DNA of 61,915 nucleotides from Flavobacteriaceae bacterium. Its GTDB lineage: Bacteria; Bacteroidota; Bacteroidia; Flavobacteriales; Flavobacteriaceae. The notes under the pieces were generated by a model that saw only the letters and a program-made list of their open reading frames with translations, ran no database searches and had not been told where the DNA came from. This document shows positions 9,136 to 18,603 of the stretch, in pieces (position 1 is the first letter of the stretch; each line of letters starts with the position of its first letter). The stretch covers positions 1-61,915 of the forward strand of contig JALQTJ010000006.1 of assembly GCA_023264015.1 (NCBI GenBank), in the 5' to 3' direction. Made by a program: the position numbers and the translations under genes.

Positions 9136-9825
9136 ATGGTCAATCGAAAGACATCGCTTCGCATTCGAAAAACCCATCGTTACCTTGGAATTTTCTTGGG
9201 ACTACAATTTTTAATGTGGACGATTAGTGGGCTTTATTTTAGCTGGACAGATATAGACGAGATCCATGGCGACCACTTTAAAAAAGAGTCAGAGCCTGTA
9301 GTTTTTGAAGATCTGAATGCGCTAAGTACTGCAAAAGAAAAAGTCTATGCTTTAGAGCTTAAAGAGATTGCGGGCGAACCCTATTATTGGGTGAATGAAT
9401 CGAAACTTATTCACGCCAGAAGTGGCGCATATAAGGCTGGTATTTCTGAAGAAGAGGCATTGGCGATAGCGCAACAACACATGAAAGATGAACTCATAGT
9501 TTCAGAGGTACACCTCATCGATGAGACCGATGCCCATCACGAGTACCGCGGTCGAGATTTGCCAGCCTATGCGATTTCGTATACTTCTGACGACAAAGTC
9601 ACAGCCTATGTTTCGGTGAAAGACGGTTCGTTTCAAACCGTTAGACATCGCGATTGGCGGTGGTTTGACTTCTTGTGGATGACCCATACGATGGACTATG
9701 AAACAAGAGATGATTTTAATACTTCAGTGCTTAGGGCGTTCTCGCTTCTGGGACTTATAACGGTATGCAGTGGCTTCTTATTGTGGGGCGTATCTTCTCC
9801 GACCGTTCGAAAACTTTTTAACTAA
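9136..9825 (+). CDS. PepSY-associated membrane protein
   Basis: A 229-residue protein with one N-terminal membrane helix (residues about 15-35, GIFLGLQFLMWTISGLYFSW), a periplasmic PepSY-like region including ISEEEALAIAQQHMKDELIV, and a C-terminal helix (LRAFSLLGLITVCSGFLLWG). This is the layout of PepSY-TM proteins, which occur beside iron and copper uptake or efflux genes. The segment HRDWRWFDFLWMTHTMDY holds His and Trp residues that could face the membrane. The gene sits between the metal-binding lipoprotein and the adaptor in a tightly packed operon. Its function in the locus is unknown; an inner-membrane redox or metal-handling role is a guess. Confidence 0.78.
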   Translation: MVNRKTSLRIRKTHRYLGIFLGLQFLMWTISGLYFSWTDIDEIHGDHFKKESEPVVFEDLNALSTAKEKVYALELKEIAGEPYYWVNESKLIHARSGAYKAGISEEEALAIAQQHMKDELIVSEVHLIDETDAHHEYRGRDLPAYAISYTSDDKVTAYVSVKDGSFQTVRHRDWRWFDFLWMTHTMDYETRDDFNTSVLRAFSLLGLITVCSGFLLWGVSSPTVRKLFN

Positions 9826-9831
9826 GTGAAA

Positions 9832-11556
9832 ATGGATAAGAAATTCCTTTTAGTGGTTGCGGGAGCGCTCTCAATAGGGTTACTCACGGGCTATTTTGTA
9901 AAAGATGCTTTTACTACAACTTCTGAAACTGCAGCTACGCATCAGCACGAAGAGGGGACGCGTTACACTTGTTCTATGCATCCTCAGATCAATCAGCCTG
10001 AACCAGGAAGTTGCCCTATTTGTGGGATGGCTCTTATTCCTGTTCCATCAAATGACGGACAAGGACAAGACCTAAATGAAGTGGTCTTGAGCCCAAATGC
10101 AGTGGCCTTATCGCAGATCGAAACTCAAATAGTAGGGAGTCCTGATAGTGATCAGGCGAGTATCGTGCTTTCGGGAACACTCGCTTTGAATGAAGATAGG
10201 CATACGGTTCAAACAGCCGAATACGATGGGCGGATAGAACAGCTGCTCATTAGTTCAGAGGGCCAGTATGTCACTAAAGGTCAAGTGTTGGCACGTGTGT
10301 ATTCACCTGTTATACTTGAGTTACAACAAGAGCTGCTAACGGCAGCAAAGCTCAAAGAACAACAGCCAAATTGGTATCAGGCGGTGCGCAATAAATTGAG
10401 ATTGCTCAAATTTTCAGACGAGTGGATTGATGCTTTGGAGTCTGACGGAAAAACACAAGAGACCTTTGATTTAGTAGCCGAAAACTCGGGGACGATTACT
10501 AAGCTATTTGTTGAAGAAGGTGCCTTTGTTTCTCGCGGAGGGGTGATCGCAGAAATAGCTGATCTGTCACGTCTTTGGGTGCGCCTAGAAGGCTACGAAG
10601 ACCAACTCTATGCGTTTCAGAAGGGACAAAAGGTTGTGGTATCAGTAGCTTCATTTCCTTCACGCGAGTTCGATGCTATAGTGACCTTTATTGATCCGGT
10701 TTTAAATAGCCAAAGTCGAGTTACAGAAATTCGAGCAGAACTGAGCAATAGTGAGGGGATGCTGAAACCGGGGATGTTCGTTAAAGGCGAGGTGAAAGTA
10801 GCTTCGACCCAGAATAAAACAAACCTTACCGTACCTTCATCTGCCGTGCTATGGACAGGTGAGCGTTCAGTGGTCTATGTTCAGCCGAGTAAAGAGATTC
10901 CAAACTTTGTTTTAAAAACAGTGGTGCTCGGGGTGAAACACGACGGTTATTATGAAGTCGTTCAGGGTCTTAAACCCCGCGATCGAGTCGTGGTAAATGG
11001 GGCCTTTGTGATTGATGCTTCGGCACAACTAAAAGGGCAATCTTCAATGATGAACAATAGTAATGAAGATATATCAATGTCTTTACATTTAGAGGAGCAC
11101 AATGAAGGTTCTCAGAAGCAATTCACGGCAGCGGATAATGCAATAATGGCTGCCTTACTACCTAATTACCTTCGAATTAAGAATGCCTTAGTAAATTCTG
11201 ATGCCGTTGAAAGTGCTCAAAGGGCGAAAGAGAGTTTATACCTATTAAAGGGTGAAACCAAAGAAGCGCCAGCTCAAGGAATGATCTCACATCTGGAGCG
11301 GGTGTTGAAGGCATTATCAGAACAATCAAACATAGAAGATCAACGCCATGAGTTTATTGCGCTTTCTACTCACTTTATTGATTGGGCCTCTCAAGGATTA
11401 ACAGCCGATGAGACGCTATATGTGCAGTTCTGCCCCATGGCAAATGATAATCAAGGTGCTCAGTGGCTCAGTACAGAGGAAGAAATTAGAAACCCGTATT
11501 ACGGAGACGCAATGCTCAGCTGTGGGAGTGTTGTTGAGGTGTTATCTTTAGAATAA
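9832..11556 (+). CDS. cusB: CusB-type RND periplasmic adaptor with metal-binding and DUF3347-like domains
   Basis: A 574-residue membrane-fusion protein bridging the CusA-type pump and TolC-type channel. Order: N-terminal signal/anchor (residues 4-22), a heavy-metal-binding module YTCSMHP...CPICGMALIPV with Cys at about 47, 61 and 64, barrel-sandwich and hairpin domains (DGRIEQLLISSEGQYVTKG near residue 130), beta-barrel, and a C-terminal DUF3347-like helical domain from about residue 430, ending in FCPMANDNQGAQWLSTEE with possible extra Cys/Met ligands. ATG 9832 is preferred over GTG 9826; they differ by two residues. It closes the pump operon. The gene order A-C-lipoprotein-PepSY-B differs from the CusCFBA order of enterobacteria. 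Confidence 0.88.
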   Translation: MDKKFLLVVAGALSIGLLTGYFVKDAFTTTSETAATHQHEEGTRYTCSMHPQINQPEPGSCPICGMALIPVPSNDGQGQDLNEVVLSPNAVALSQIETQIVGSPDSDQASIVLSGTLALNEDRHTVQTAEYDGRIEQLLISSEGQYVTKGQVLARVYSPVILELQQELLTAAKLKEQQPNWYQAVRNKLRLLKFSDEWIDALESDGKTQETFDLVAENSGTITKLFVEEGAFVSRGGVIAEIADLSRLWVRLEGYEDQLYAFQKGQKVVVSVASFPSREFDAIVTFIDPVLNSQSRVTEIRAELSNSEGMLKPGMFVKGEVKVASTQNKTNLTVPSSAVLWTGERSVVYVQPSKEIPNFVLKTVVLGVKHDGYYEVVQGLKPRDRVVVNGAFVIDASAQLKGQSSMMNNSNEDISMSLHLEEHNEGSQKQFTAADNAIMAALLPNYLRIKNALVNSDAVESAQRAKESLYLLKGETKEAPAQGMISHLERVLKALSEQSNIEDQRHEFIALSTHFIDWASQGLTADETLYVQFCPMANDNQGAQWLSTEEEIRNPYYGDAMLSCGSVVEVLSLE

Positions 11557-11598
11557 AGGGTTGAAACTCAAACCAATTGTTTTACTATCTTTAATCCT

Positions 11599-11904
11599 AT
11601 GGAACAAAAACGTGGGATAAAAGCCTCTCTACTGCTGTTTGCGGGCCTTTTCTTGGCTACCAAATTGCTAGGCCTCCACGTCTTTACTCATGAGTCTGAT
11701 CTCTCTTCTACAGATCAGTGTGAAATTTGCCATATTGTCTCAGCAGATTTGCAGCATGCTGCGCAGGCTGAAGAGGCGGTCATAGCGCTTACTCCGCCAG
11801 TTGATCTTGGCTATACCAAAGCCGAAGATATAGGCTATGCCTTCACGCATAGTACCGATACCCTTTACGCTAAACTCTTCTCGCGTCCGCCCCCAATGAT
11901 TTAA
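11599..11904 (+). CDS. Small CxxC/His membrane-anchored protein of the metal locus
   Basis: A 101-residue protein I do not recognise as a named family. It has an N-terminal hydrophobic segment (SLLLFAGLFLATKLLGLHVF), then HESDLSSTDQCEICHIV with a CxxCH metal- or haem-like motif, two further His, and a proline-rich end (FSRPPPMI). The pattern of early His, Cys pair and terminal prolines echoes the small protein at 3361-3750, suggesting a similar accessory metal-binding role. It lies 42 bases after the adaptor gene and just upstream of a TonB receptor, with a weak hairpin terminator between them. Upstream, TATCTTTA at 11586-11593 resembles the Bacteroidota -7 box with one mismatch, so it may have its own promoter. 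Confidence 0.62.
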   Translation: MEQKRGIKASLLLFAGLFLATKLLGLHVFTHESDLSSTDQCEICHIVSADLQHAAQAEEAVIALTPPVDLGYTKAEDIGYAFTHSTDTLYAKLFSRPPPMI

Positions 11905-11916
11905 TTACCCTTTGAC

Positions 11917-11950
11917 ACAGCCTTATTTCTAGTGTGATGAGGCTGTTTTG
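11917..11950 (+). terminator. Probable weak terminator or attenuator before the TonB receptor
   Basis: Arms ACAGCCT (11917-11923) and AGGCTGT (11940-11946) pair perfectly around a 16-base loop and are followed by TTTG. The stem is short and the T tract brief, so termination would be partial. It lies between the small CxxC gene and the TonB receptor gene and could lower receptor expression relative to the pump operon. Confidence 0.5.
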
Positions 11951-11973
11951 TAGTATGTGTAATTAAATCGTGT

Positions 11974-14337
11974 ATGAGAGCGCTTATACTGTCGCTATTT
12001 ATTGGACTTAGTGTGTCTGTCTTTGCTCAGCAATCGGTTACGATTATGGGCTGGGTCATCGATCAGAACACGCAGCAACCTTTAGAAGGGGTCAACATTG
12101 TTGGCGTCAACAGCTCTTTCATTTCTGATGCGAAGGGTGCCTTTACAATCGAGCTACCTAGACAAAGATCGTATCGTTTTCGCATCACCCATTTAGGTTA
12201 TGCCGAACAAGAGGTGATCGTAGACCCAGAAGAATTTGACGAAATTTTGATGATCGCCTTGCTTCCTGAGGCCACTAGTCTAGATGAGGTAGAGCTTTTC
12301 GGAAAGACTCCTCAGCAGCGGGCTCAAGAACTCTCGTCTATCTCAGTCGGGGTGTCAAAGACCTTTCTAGATAATAATCGAGAGAACAGTCTGATGCAAA
12401 CCCTGAAGAAGATTCCTGGGGTGAGTACGATTACCATAGGTTCTGGTCAGTCAAAGCCGGTAATAAGAGGGCTCGGTTTCAACCGCGTTTCTGTGGTTCA
12501 GAACGGAATCAAACACGAAGCCCAGCAATGGGGAAACGATCACGGTTTAGAGATCGATCAGTACGCCGTTGAAGATTTACAGATCATTAAAGGTCCGGCG
12601 TCTTTGCTTTACGGTTCTGATGCGATCGGTGGTATAGTTGACATTCGTCCGCCTAAAATTCCGGCTGCTCGATCGTTTTCTGCTGAGCTCAACTTGGCCT
12701 CAGAAACCAATAACGAACTGAGAAGCGTATCTGCAGGCTTTCGTGGAAGAGGCGATCATTGGTATTACAGAGGTCGCTTAACGTATAGAGACTATGGGGA
12801 CTTTAAAGTGCCTACTGATCAGATCAATTACGAGAGCTATGTGTTTGAGCTCGTTGACAATCAATTGAGAAATACTGCAGGATTTGAGGCGAACGCAAGC
12901 TTTAGCCTAGGGTACGTGAGTGACCGTGTCAAGTCAGAGACCCTCATAAGCAACGTAAACGGTAAAAATGGATTTTTTGCTAATGCCCACGGACTAGAGG
13001 TGCGAAGCTCATCTATAGATTACGACCACTCTAATCGCGATATTGATTTGCCCTTTCACAACGTGAATCATTTTAAGCTCATACACAATACTACCTGGTA
13101 CGGCAATGCACACACCCTTCAGCTCGATATAGGGTATCAGAACAATCAACGAGAAGAGCATTCTGAGGCGGTTGCACACGGTTACATGCCTGTACCACCC
13201 AACACTAAAGAACGTGTATTCACTAAGAACACATTTACCTTCAATCTACAGGACAACTTTAAACCGAATTCGAAACATGACATTTCGATTGGGTTGAACT
13301 CTGAACTTCAAGACAATCACATTGGAGGATGGGGATTCTTAATTCCGCAATTTTTGAGATGGACCCTAGGTGGATTTGCCTTTGATCACTACAGAGTGAA
13401 TGAGGATTTTCACCTTCAGGGAGGATTGAGATACGATTGGGGCCTTATTCAAACTAAAGAGCATTTCGATTGGTACCGTTCGCGTATCGACAACCCCGAT
13501 CAGACCACTTCATATGTCTATGCGCAGCGCTCAAGAAATCAAACGCTTGATTTCGGAAATGTCAGTGCCTCAGTGGGCTTTAGTTATCTCAAGAATTTTA
13601 CTACCATCAAAATGAATGTGGGTAAGAGCTTTAGGATGCCCTTGGCCAATGAGCTTGCCTCAGATGGAGTCAACTACCATATGTATCGTTTTGAGCGCGG
13701 AGCTATTGACCTTGATTCAGAGGTCTCTTATCAGCTCGATGTTGAGGTAGATCATGCCAGAAGAACCTTCGTCGCCGGAGTCAGTCCTTTTTTCAATTAC
13801 TTTGAAAACTTCATCTACTTAAATCCTACTACTGAATATTATGAAACGCTTCAGGTTTATCAATACATGCAGACGCAAGCGATGCGTTTTGGAGGAGAGT
13901 TATGGATTGGAGAGAACCTGACTTCTGATCTCAGAATTGATGCCACGCTGGAGTACGTTTACACCGAGCAGACGAGTGGACCTAAAAAGGGATTCACCCT
14001 CCCGTTTAATCCGCCTCTTTCTGGGCTGATTTCGCTTAGCCAGAAACTGCCTAACCTTGGCGGTTTGAAAAATATTCAGCTAATGGCAGATCTCAGGTTG
14101 ACGGCTGCTCAAAATCGAATCGTTCCTCCTGAAGAGAAAACCCCAGGCTATCAATTGCTCAATTTTTCTTTGAACACTCAGTTCAAATGGAATAGAACCG
14201 CTGACGATGCTCGCTTGCGATTGAAGGTGAATAATGTGTTGAATACCCCATTTTTTGATCATACGAGCTTTTACAGGCTTATTGATGTCCCTGAACCTGG
14301 CAGAAACATTGCTCTCGCTTTGAACCTGCCGATATAA
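11974..14337 (+). CDS. TonB-dependent outer-membrane receptor of the metal locus
   Basis: A 787-residue outer-membrane receptor. Order: signal peptide (MRALILSLFIGLSVSVFAQ), a carboxypeptidase-regulatory-like domain at about residues 22-105 (DQNTQQPLEGVNIVGVN), a plug with KKIPGVSTITIGSGQSKPVI, RGLGFNRVSVVQNGIKHEAQ and IIKGPASLLYGSDAIGGIV, and a 22-strand-type barrel ending in NIALALNLPI. The plug segment QQWGNDHGLEID is typical of Bacteroidota receptors found with metal genes and resembles the ZnuD/OprC group. Together with its place between the pump operon and the DUF4625 lipoproteins, this points to metal or metal-chelate traffic across the outer membrane; direction and ion are not provable here. 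Confidence 0.85.
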   Translation: MRALILSLFIGLSVSVFAQQSVTIMGWVIDQNTQQPLEGVNIVGVNSSFISDAKGAFTIELPRQRSYRFRITHLGYAEQEVIVDPEEFDEILMIALLPEATSLDEVELFGKTPQQRAQELSSISVGVSKTFLDNNRENSLMQTLKKIPGVSTITIGSGQSKPVIRGLGFNRVSVVQNGIKHEAQQWGNDHGLEIDQYAVEDLQIIKGPASLLYGSDAIGGIVDIRPPKIPAARSFSAELNLASETNNELRSVSAGFRGRGDHWYYRGRLTYRDYGDFKVPTDQINYESYVFELVDNQLRNTAGFEANASFSLGYVSDRVKSETLISNVNGKNGFFANAHGLEVRSSSIDYDHSNRDIDLPFHNVNHFKLIHNTTWYGNAHTLQLDIGYQNNQREEHSEAVAHGYMPVPPNTKERVFTKNTFTFNLQDNFKPNSKHDISIGLNSELQDNHIGGWGFLIPQFLRWTLGGFAFDHYRVNEDFHLQGGLRYDWGLIQTKEHFDWYRSRIDNPDQTTSYVYAQRSRNQTLDFGNVSASVGFSYLKNFTTIKMNVGKSFRMPLANELASDGVNYHMYRFERGAIDLDSEVSYQLDVEVDHARRTFVAGVSPFFNYFENFIYLNPTTEYYETLQVYQYMQTQAMRFGGELWIGENLTSDLRIDATLEYVYTEQTSGPKKGFTLPFNPPLSGLISLSQKLPNLGGLKNIQLMADLRLTAAQNRIVPPEEKTPGYQLLNFSLNTQFKWNRTADDARLRLKVNNVLNTPFFDHTSFYRLIDVPEPGRNIALALNLPI

Positions 14338-14347
14338 AGACTTAAAA

Positions 14348-14890
14348 ATGAAAACAACATTAAATCTTACCGCTATGAAAACTATACTTAAACCATTTTT
14401 CTTTTTTGCTCTTGCGCTATTTGTACTTCAATCGTGCTCAGAAGAAGACGATGACATTCTTGTGACAGCCCCTGTCATTTCAAATTTTGAAATCGGAGGA
14501 GGGCATGATGAAGAGCACGAAGGTGAAGAGCATTCAGATGGAGATCATTCAGACGACGATCACGAAGGAGAGGCAATCGCCCACAAAGGAGAAGGGATGC
14601 ATGTAGGCGCCGACATTTTGGCTCAGGTGCGTATCACTTCAATCACATTAGAAATACATTCTGATGAAGTGCAGCCTGGGGCTGGTGAAGTCGAATGGGA
14701 CTTTAATCAAGTGTATACCGATGCAAAGTATATGGTGTTGAATCCGGAGTTTCATGAAGATATTCAGATTCCTGCGAACATTCCTTCAGGAGAGTACCAC
14801 GTTACGTTGACGGTGGTAGATGAGCGCGGAAACAGCACGAGTGCCGAAGGCCATGTCGACATTATGGATGAAGAAGAACCTGTGAGTTAG
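14348..14890 (+). CDS. DUF4625-like lipoprotein with His/Asp-rich metal-binding stretch
   Basis: A 180-residue lipoprotein (lipobox ending FVLQSC) followed by APVISNFEIGGG and a stretch at about residues 52-80 dense in His, Asp and Glu (HDEEHEGEEHSDGDHSDDDH), then an Ig-like beta-rich domain with IPSGEYHVTLTVVDERGNST. This layout fits DUF4625 family proteins. The His/acid stretch is a plausible low-affinity store for divalent metal. A second in-frame ATG at 14375 would give a more usual 21-residue signal peptide, so the start is uncertain between 14348 and 14375. It begins 10 bases after the TonB receptor and is probably co-transcribed with it, likely as a surface or periplasmic partner. Confidence 0.72.
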   Translation: MKTTLNLTAMKTILKPFFFFALALFVLQSCSEEDDDILVTAPVISNFEIGGGHDEEHEGEEHSDGDHSDDDHEGEAIAHKGEGMHVGADILAQVRITSITLEIHSDEVQPGAGEVEWDFNQVYTDAKYMVLNPEFHEDIQIPANIPSGEYHVTLTVVDERGNSTSAEGHVDIMDEEEPVS

Positions 14891-14934
14891 TTGAACACAA
14901 ACCTAAGCCCCACTGCTGATCACAGTTTGTGGGG

Positions 14935-14942
14935 TACATTTG
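14935..14942 (+). promoter_or_regulatory. Candidate Bacteroidota -7 promoter box
   Basis: TACATTTG matches the TAnnTTTG -7 consensus of Bacteroidota sigma factor exactly. It ends only four bases before the ATG at 14947, so a transcript from it would start at or very near the start codon (leaderless). I see no clear TTG-type -33 element. A CCCCAC/GTGGGG inverted repeat (14908-14913 and 14929-14934) abuts the box on its upstream side and may be an operator or the end hairpin of the previous gene. Confidence 0.45.
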
Positions 14943-14946
14943 TACT

Positions 14947-15420
14947 ATGATAAAGAAAATACATGGCATTGCCTTTTTTGCTTTAGGTTTACTTGTTTTC
15001 AGTTGTACCGAGACCACAGCACTAGACGAAGAGAAGCCAACAATTACAATCAATTTCGCAAAGGGCTTTCCTCAAGCATGTGAACAGCTCAAGCGCGGTG
15101 AAACTTACACCTTTAAGGCTCAAGCAAGCGATAACCTCGGATTGGCTTCGTACAGTTTAGGTATTCACCACAATTTTGATCAGCACACCCATGACGATCA
15201 GCCCGAGGCCTGTGAAATGGATGCGGTAAAATCACCAGATAACCCGCTCACCTTAATGAATACCTATTCTATTGAGGGGGCTCCTCTAGTGGATGAGTTT
15301 ACCATCAGCATCAGCATTCCGAATGACGTTGACCCTGGAGACTACCACTGTGCCTTTTCGGTTACCGATGTAACGGGCTGGCAAGGGCGTACTTCGGTAG
15401 ATATAAAAATCATTGAATAG
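14947..15420 (+). CDS. Second DUF4625-like lipoprotein
   Basis: A 157-residue lipoprotein (MIKKIHGIAFFALGLLVFSC) with an Ig-like beta domain: EKPTITINFAKGFPQACEQL, a central HHNFDQHTHDDQPEACEMDA with several His and two Cys, and GDYHCAFSVTDVTGWQGRTS near the end. It resembles the preceding 180-residue protein in domain plan and closing strand pattern, so the two look like diverged tandem paralogues of the DUF4625 type. ATG 14947 is chosen because the signal peptide starts there. His and Cys spacing suggests metal binding, in keeping with the metal locus, but no ion can be assigned. Confidence 0.7.
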   Translation: MIKKIHGIAFFALGLLVFSCTETTALDEEKPTITINFAKGFPQACEQLKRGETYTFKAQASDNLGLASYSLGIHHNFDQHTHDDQPEACEMDAVKSPDNPLTLMNTYSIEGAPLVDEFTISISIPNDVDPGDYHCAFSVTDVTGWQGRTSVDIKIIE

Positions 15421-15460
15421 GACCTTCTTAAAGTCAATAAACTGCTTTTTTATTCCTAAT

Positions 15461-15483
15461 TTTTGAGACAATTTGTCTCAAAA
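15461..15483. promoter_or_regulatory. 23-bp perfect palindrome ending on a start codon
   Basis: Arms TTTTGAGACAA (15461-15471) and TTGTCTCAAAA (15473-15483) are exact reverse complements around a single T at 15472, and the last A of the right arm is the first base of the ATG of the BNR-repeat gene. As DNA it could be an operator for a dimeric repressor; as RNA it could form a hairpin that hides the start codon. There is no T tract after it, so it is a poor terminator for the gene upstream. Confidence 0.6.
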
Positions 15484-18400
15484 TGAAGAAACTGATTTTA
15501 GGGGCTTGCCTTTCGGTTGGCCTCACCTTTCCAATGAGCGCTCAAGAGGTTGAAAAAGACCTTAGCGCTGCTGTTTTTAGAAGTATCGGTCCTTTTAGAG
15601 GAGGACGTGCCAATAGTGCTGCAGGTGTTGTAGGCGATCCGCTCACCTATTATATGGCTACTACTGGAGGAGGGCTTTGGAAAACCACAGACGCCGGTCA
15701 CCGCTGGGTGAATGTTTCAGACGGCTATTTTAAAACCGGATCTATGGGTGCGGTTGCGGTCTCTGAGAGCCATCCGAATGTGGTATATGCAGGTATGGGT
15801 GAACACGCACCACGAGGTGTGATGACCTCATACGGAGACGGCGTTTACAAGTCGACCGACGGAGGAAAAACCTGGAAGCACATCGGGCTCGAAGCTACAC
15901 GTCAGATCTCGCGAATCAGCATTCATCCTAACAATCCAGACATTGTATTTGTGGCGGCTCAGGGGGCGCTTAACGGGCCTACAAAAGAGCGAGGTATATA
16001 CAAGTCAACCGACGGAGGTAAAACATGGCAACACACGCTCTATTTAAATGAGACTACGGGTTGCAGCGACCTTTCTATGGATATGCACAATCCGGATGTT
16101 TTGTATGCTGCCATGTGGGATCACGACCGCAAACCATGGGAGGTGCGTTCAGGAGGACCGGGAAGTGGATTGTATAAATCCACAGATGGGGGGCTAAGTT
16201 GGAGCACTATTCACCAGGGTATTCCTCAAGAAAAAGGAAAAATGGCAATCGCTGTATCACGGGCAGATTCGAATTGGGTCTATGCGGTTGTAGAAAGTGA
16301 CACCTATGCCGAAAAAGGCGGGCTGTTCTTGTCGACCAACGCAGGAGACTCTTGGTCTAAGGTGAGTGGAGACCACCGCCTAATTCAACGTGCTTGGTAT
16401 TATATCGAGGTTTTTCCAGATCCTCAAAACAGAGAAAAGGTCAATGTGCTTAACGCCTCTTACCTGCAGTCTAAAGATGCGGGTAAGACGTGGTCGCGTA
16501 TTGAGGCCTACCACGGAGACTATCACGATTTATGGATCAATCCGAACAATCCGAGTAATATGGCAGTGGCCGACGATGGGGGAGTTTCTATCACCTTTGA
16601 CGGTGGAGAAAACTGGACCGATCAAAAGAATATGCCGACGGCTCAGCTGTATCGCGTAGCCGCTGACGATCTTTGGCCTTACCATCTGTATGCAGGTCAG
16701 CAAGACAATACCTCTTTGCGCATCGCAACCCTAGCCCTCGGAACGAGCGGTATTGACCACCGTCACTGGCAACCTGCTGCAGGAGGTGAAAGTGCCTTCT
16801 TGGCGTTTGATCCTAAAAATCCGGTAAAGACGATGGGAGGTAGTTATCTAGGCTCTATTGATATCACGAATATGCAGAGCATGGCAAGTACCAACATCAT
16901 GATTGAGCCGAACCTTTATTTAGGACTTGCCGCGCGTGACATGAAATACCTGTTCAATTGGAACGCACCTATTATCAAATCGCAACACGAGCCAAACACC
17001 TATTTTCACGGAGCGCAATACGTGCTGAGAACCCGAGACGAAGGGCATTCGTGGGAAGAAATTTCTCCTGACCTTACTCGCAATCAAGATGAAAAGCAAG
17101 GTAATGGAGGGGTCCCTTACACCAATGAAGCGGTAGGGGCTGAGAATTATGGTACGTTGAGTTACATTATTGAGTCGCCTCATGAGTCCGGGGTTTTAGT
17201 GACAGGCAGTGACGATGGCTTGGTGCATATCACCAAGGATGGGGGCAAGACCTGGCAAAATATCACGCCAAAGAAACTACCAGAAACTTTAATCAACGCC
17301 ATTGATATATCGCCACACGATAAAGGGACCCTTTACATCGCGACCACGCGTTACAAATTCAACGATTTCACCCCAGCCTTATACAAGTCAACAGATTATG
17401 GCAAATCTTGGAAGGCGATTTCGAACGGTATCCCCAATGGTGCATACACGAGAGTAGTACGCGAAGATCCTGTTCGCAAAGATTTGTTGTTTGCGGGGAC
17501 CGAGCTTGGGCTGTACGTTTCTTTTGACGGAGGATCAAATTGGCAGTCGTATCAGCGCAACCTTCCAGTTACCCCGATCACCGATCTGTTGATCAAACAC
17601 GATGACCTTATTGTTGCCACCCAGGGTAGATCGTTCTGGATTTTAGACGATATGAATCTATTCCGTCAATACGACGGTGCGTCGGCGCCACGTTTGTATA
17701 CTCCAGAGCCAGCAGTAATGGCGAATTGGTATTCTTCTATGAACGCCAAAAATCCTTCAGGAACGAGCGATTTTGTGGGCGTTAATCCGGCCAGTGGAGT
17801 GGTGTTTTATTACGCCCTACCAAAGCTGGCAGAAGAGCAAGAGGTACATCTTGAGATTAAGGATCAAGAAGGGCAACTTGTCCGTAGCTTTACGTCGAAA
17901 GAAGACACCTCTTTTATCTCTTATGAGGGGTATCCGTCAAGGCCTGCTACACTTGATAAAAAGGCAGGATTAAATCGTTTCGTATGGGATATGCGCTATG
18001 AAACGCTAGAGGGCATCCCAGCCGTTTATATTGAAGCCAGTTTTAAAGGACACAAGGCAGTTCCGGGCAAGTACACCGCAACGCTCTCTTACGGAGATTA
18101 CACGGCATCGGTACCCGTAGAGATTCGCAAAAATCCGCTGCTTGAAACCACTGATGCTCAGTATGCAGAGTATCATGTATTTATGAGTGAGGCAGAGGCC
18201 ACCTATAACGATATGACCCAACAGGTGAATCGCCTTTATGAAAAGACCAAGCGTCTAGAAAAAATAGCCGCCGAGCAACCACTAGAAGCAGCATTGAAGG
18301 CAGAGGTTGAGAAACTTCTTGAAGATCTGAAGGCCTGGGATGGAACCATGGCCCAGCGCTTGAGTAAAGCCTACGATGATGTAGAGAATTACGTTAACGG

Positions 18401-18599
18401 GTTCACGGCCAATTATATCAGAGCCTTTAACGAAGCCGATTCTGACCAGCCAAGGGTAACTGCGGGAACCAAGAAGCGAATCGCTGAATTGAATGCCGAA
18501 TGGCAGCAGCATAAGGCTGTTGGAGATCCTTTAGAAGAACGCCTTGCACGTATGGAACGACAGTTGTTTGAAGCGGGTGTGGGAGCTTTAAGTTTATAA
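15483..18599 (+). CDS. Secreted BNR/sortilin-like repeat protein (annotated glycosyl-hydrolase-like)
   Basis: A 1038-residue exported protein (signal [21 protein letters not shown]) built of many BNR/Asp-box repeats such as [42 protein letters not shown] and [14 protein letters not shown], giving two beta-propellers like VPS10/sortilin domains (about residues 25-720). After that comes an Ig-like strand region with [14 protein letters not shown] and a helical C-terminal segment (about 890-1030). Such proteins are usually labelled WD40/YVTN/BNR-like glycosyl hydrolases, though catalysis has rarely been shown. Its start codon overlaps a 23-bp palindrome. The neighbours are exported peptidases and PLP enzymes, so binding or breakdown of polymers is plausible. 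I would not assign a substrate. Confidence 0.8.
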   Translation: MKKLILGACLSVGLTFPMSAQEVEKDLSAAVFRSIGPFRGGRANSAAGVVGDPLTYYMATTGGGLWKTTDAGHRWVNVSDGYFKTGSMGAVAVSESHPNVVYAGMGEHAPRGVMTSYGDGVYKSTDGGKTWKHIGLEATRQISRISIHPNNPDIVFVAAQGALNGPTKERGIYKSTDGGKTWQHTLYLNETTGCSDLSMDMHNPDVLYAAMWDHDRKPWEVRSGGPGSGLYKSTDGGLSWSTIHQGIPQEKGKMAIAVSRADSNWVYAVVESDTYAEKGGLFLSTNAGDSWSKVSGDHRLIQRAWYYIEVFPDPQNREKVNVLNASYLQSKDAGKTWSRIEAYHGDYHDLWINPNNPSNMAVADDGGVSITFDGGENWTDQKNMPTAQLYRVAADDLWPYHLYAGQQDNTSLRIATLALGTSGIDHRHWQPAAGGESAFLAFDPKNPVKTMGGSYLGSIDITNMQSMASTNIMIEPNLYLGLAARDMKYLFNWNAPIIKSQHEPNTYFHGAQYVLRTRDEGHSWEEISPDLTRNQDEKQGNGGVPYTNEAVGAENYGTLSYIIESPHESGVLVTGSDDGLVHITKDGGKTWQNITPKKLPETLINAIDISPHDKGTLYIATTRYKFNDFTPALYKSTDYGKSWKAISNGIPNGAYTRVVREDPVRKDLLFAGTELGLYVSFDGGSNWQSYQRNLPVTPITDLLIKHDDLIVATQGRSFWILDDMNLFRQYDGASAPRLYTPEPAVMANWYSSMNAKNPSGTSDFVGVNPASGVVFYYALPKLAEEQEVHLEIKDQEGQLVRSFTSKEDTSFISYEGYPSRPATLDKKAGLNRFVWDMRYETLEGIPAVYIEASFKGHKAVPGKYTATLSYGDYTASVPVEIRKNPLLETTDAQYAEYHVFMSEAEATYNDMTQQVNRLYEKTKRLEKIAAEQPLEAALKAEVEKLLEDLKAWDGTMAQRLSKAYDDVENYVNGFTANYIRAFNEADSDQPRVTAGTKKRIAELNAEWQQHKAVGDPLEERLARMERQLFEAGVGALSL

Positions 18600-18603
18600 G
18601 CGT

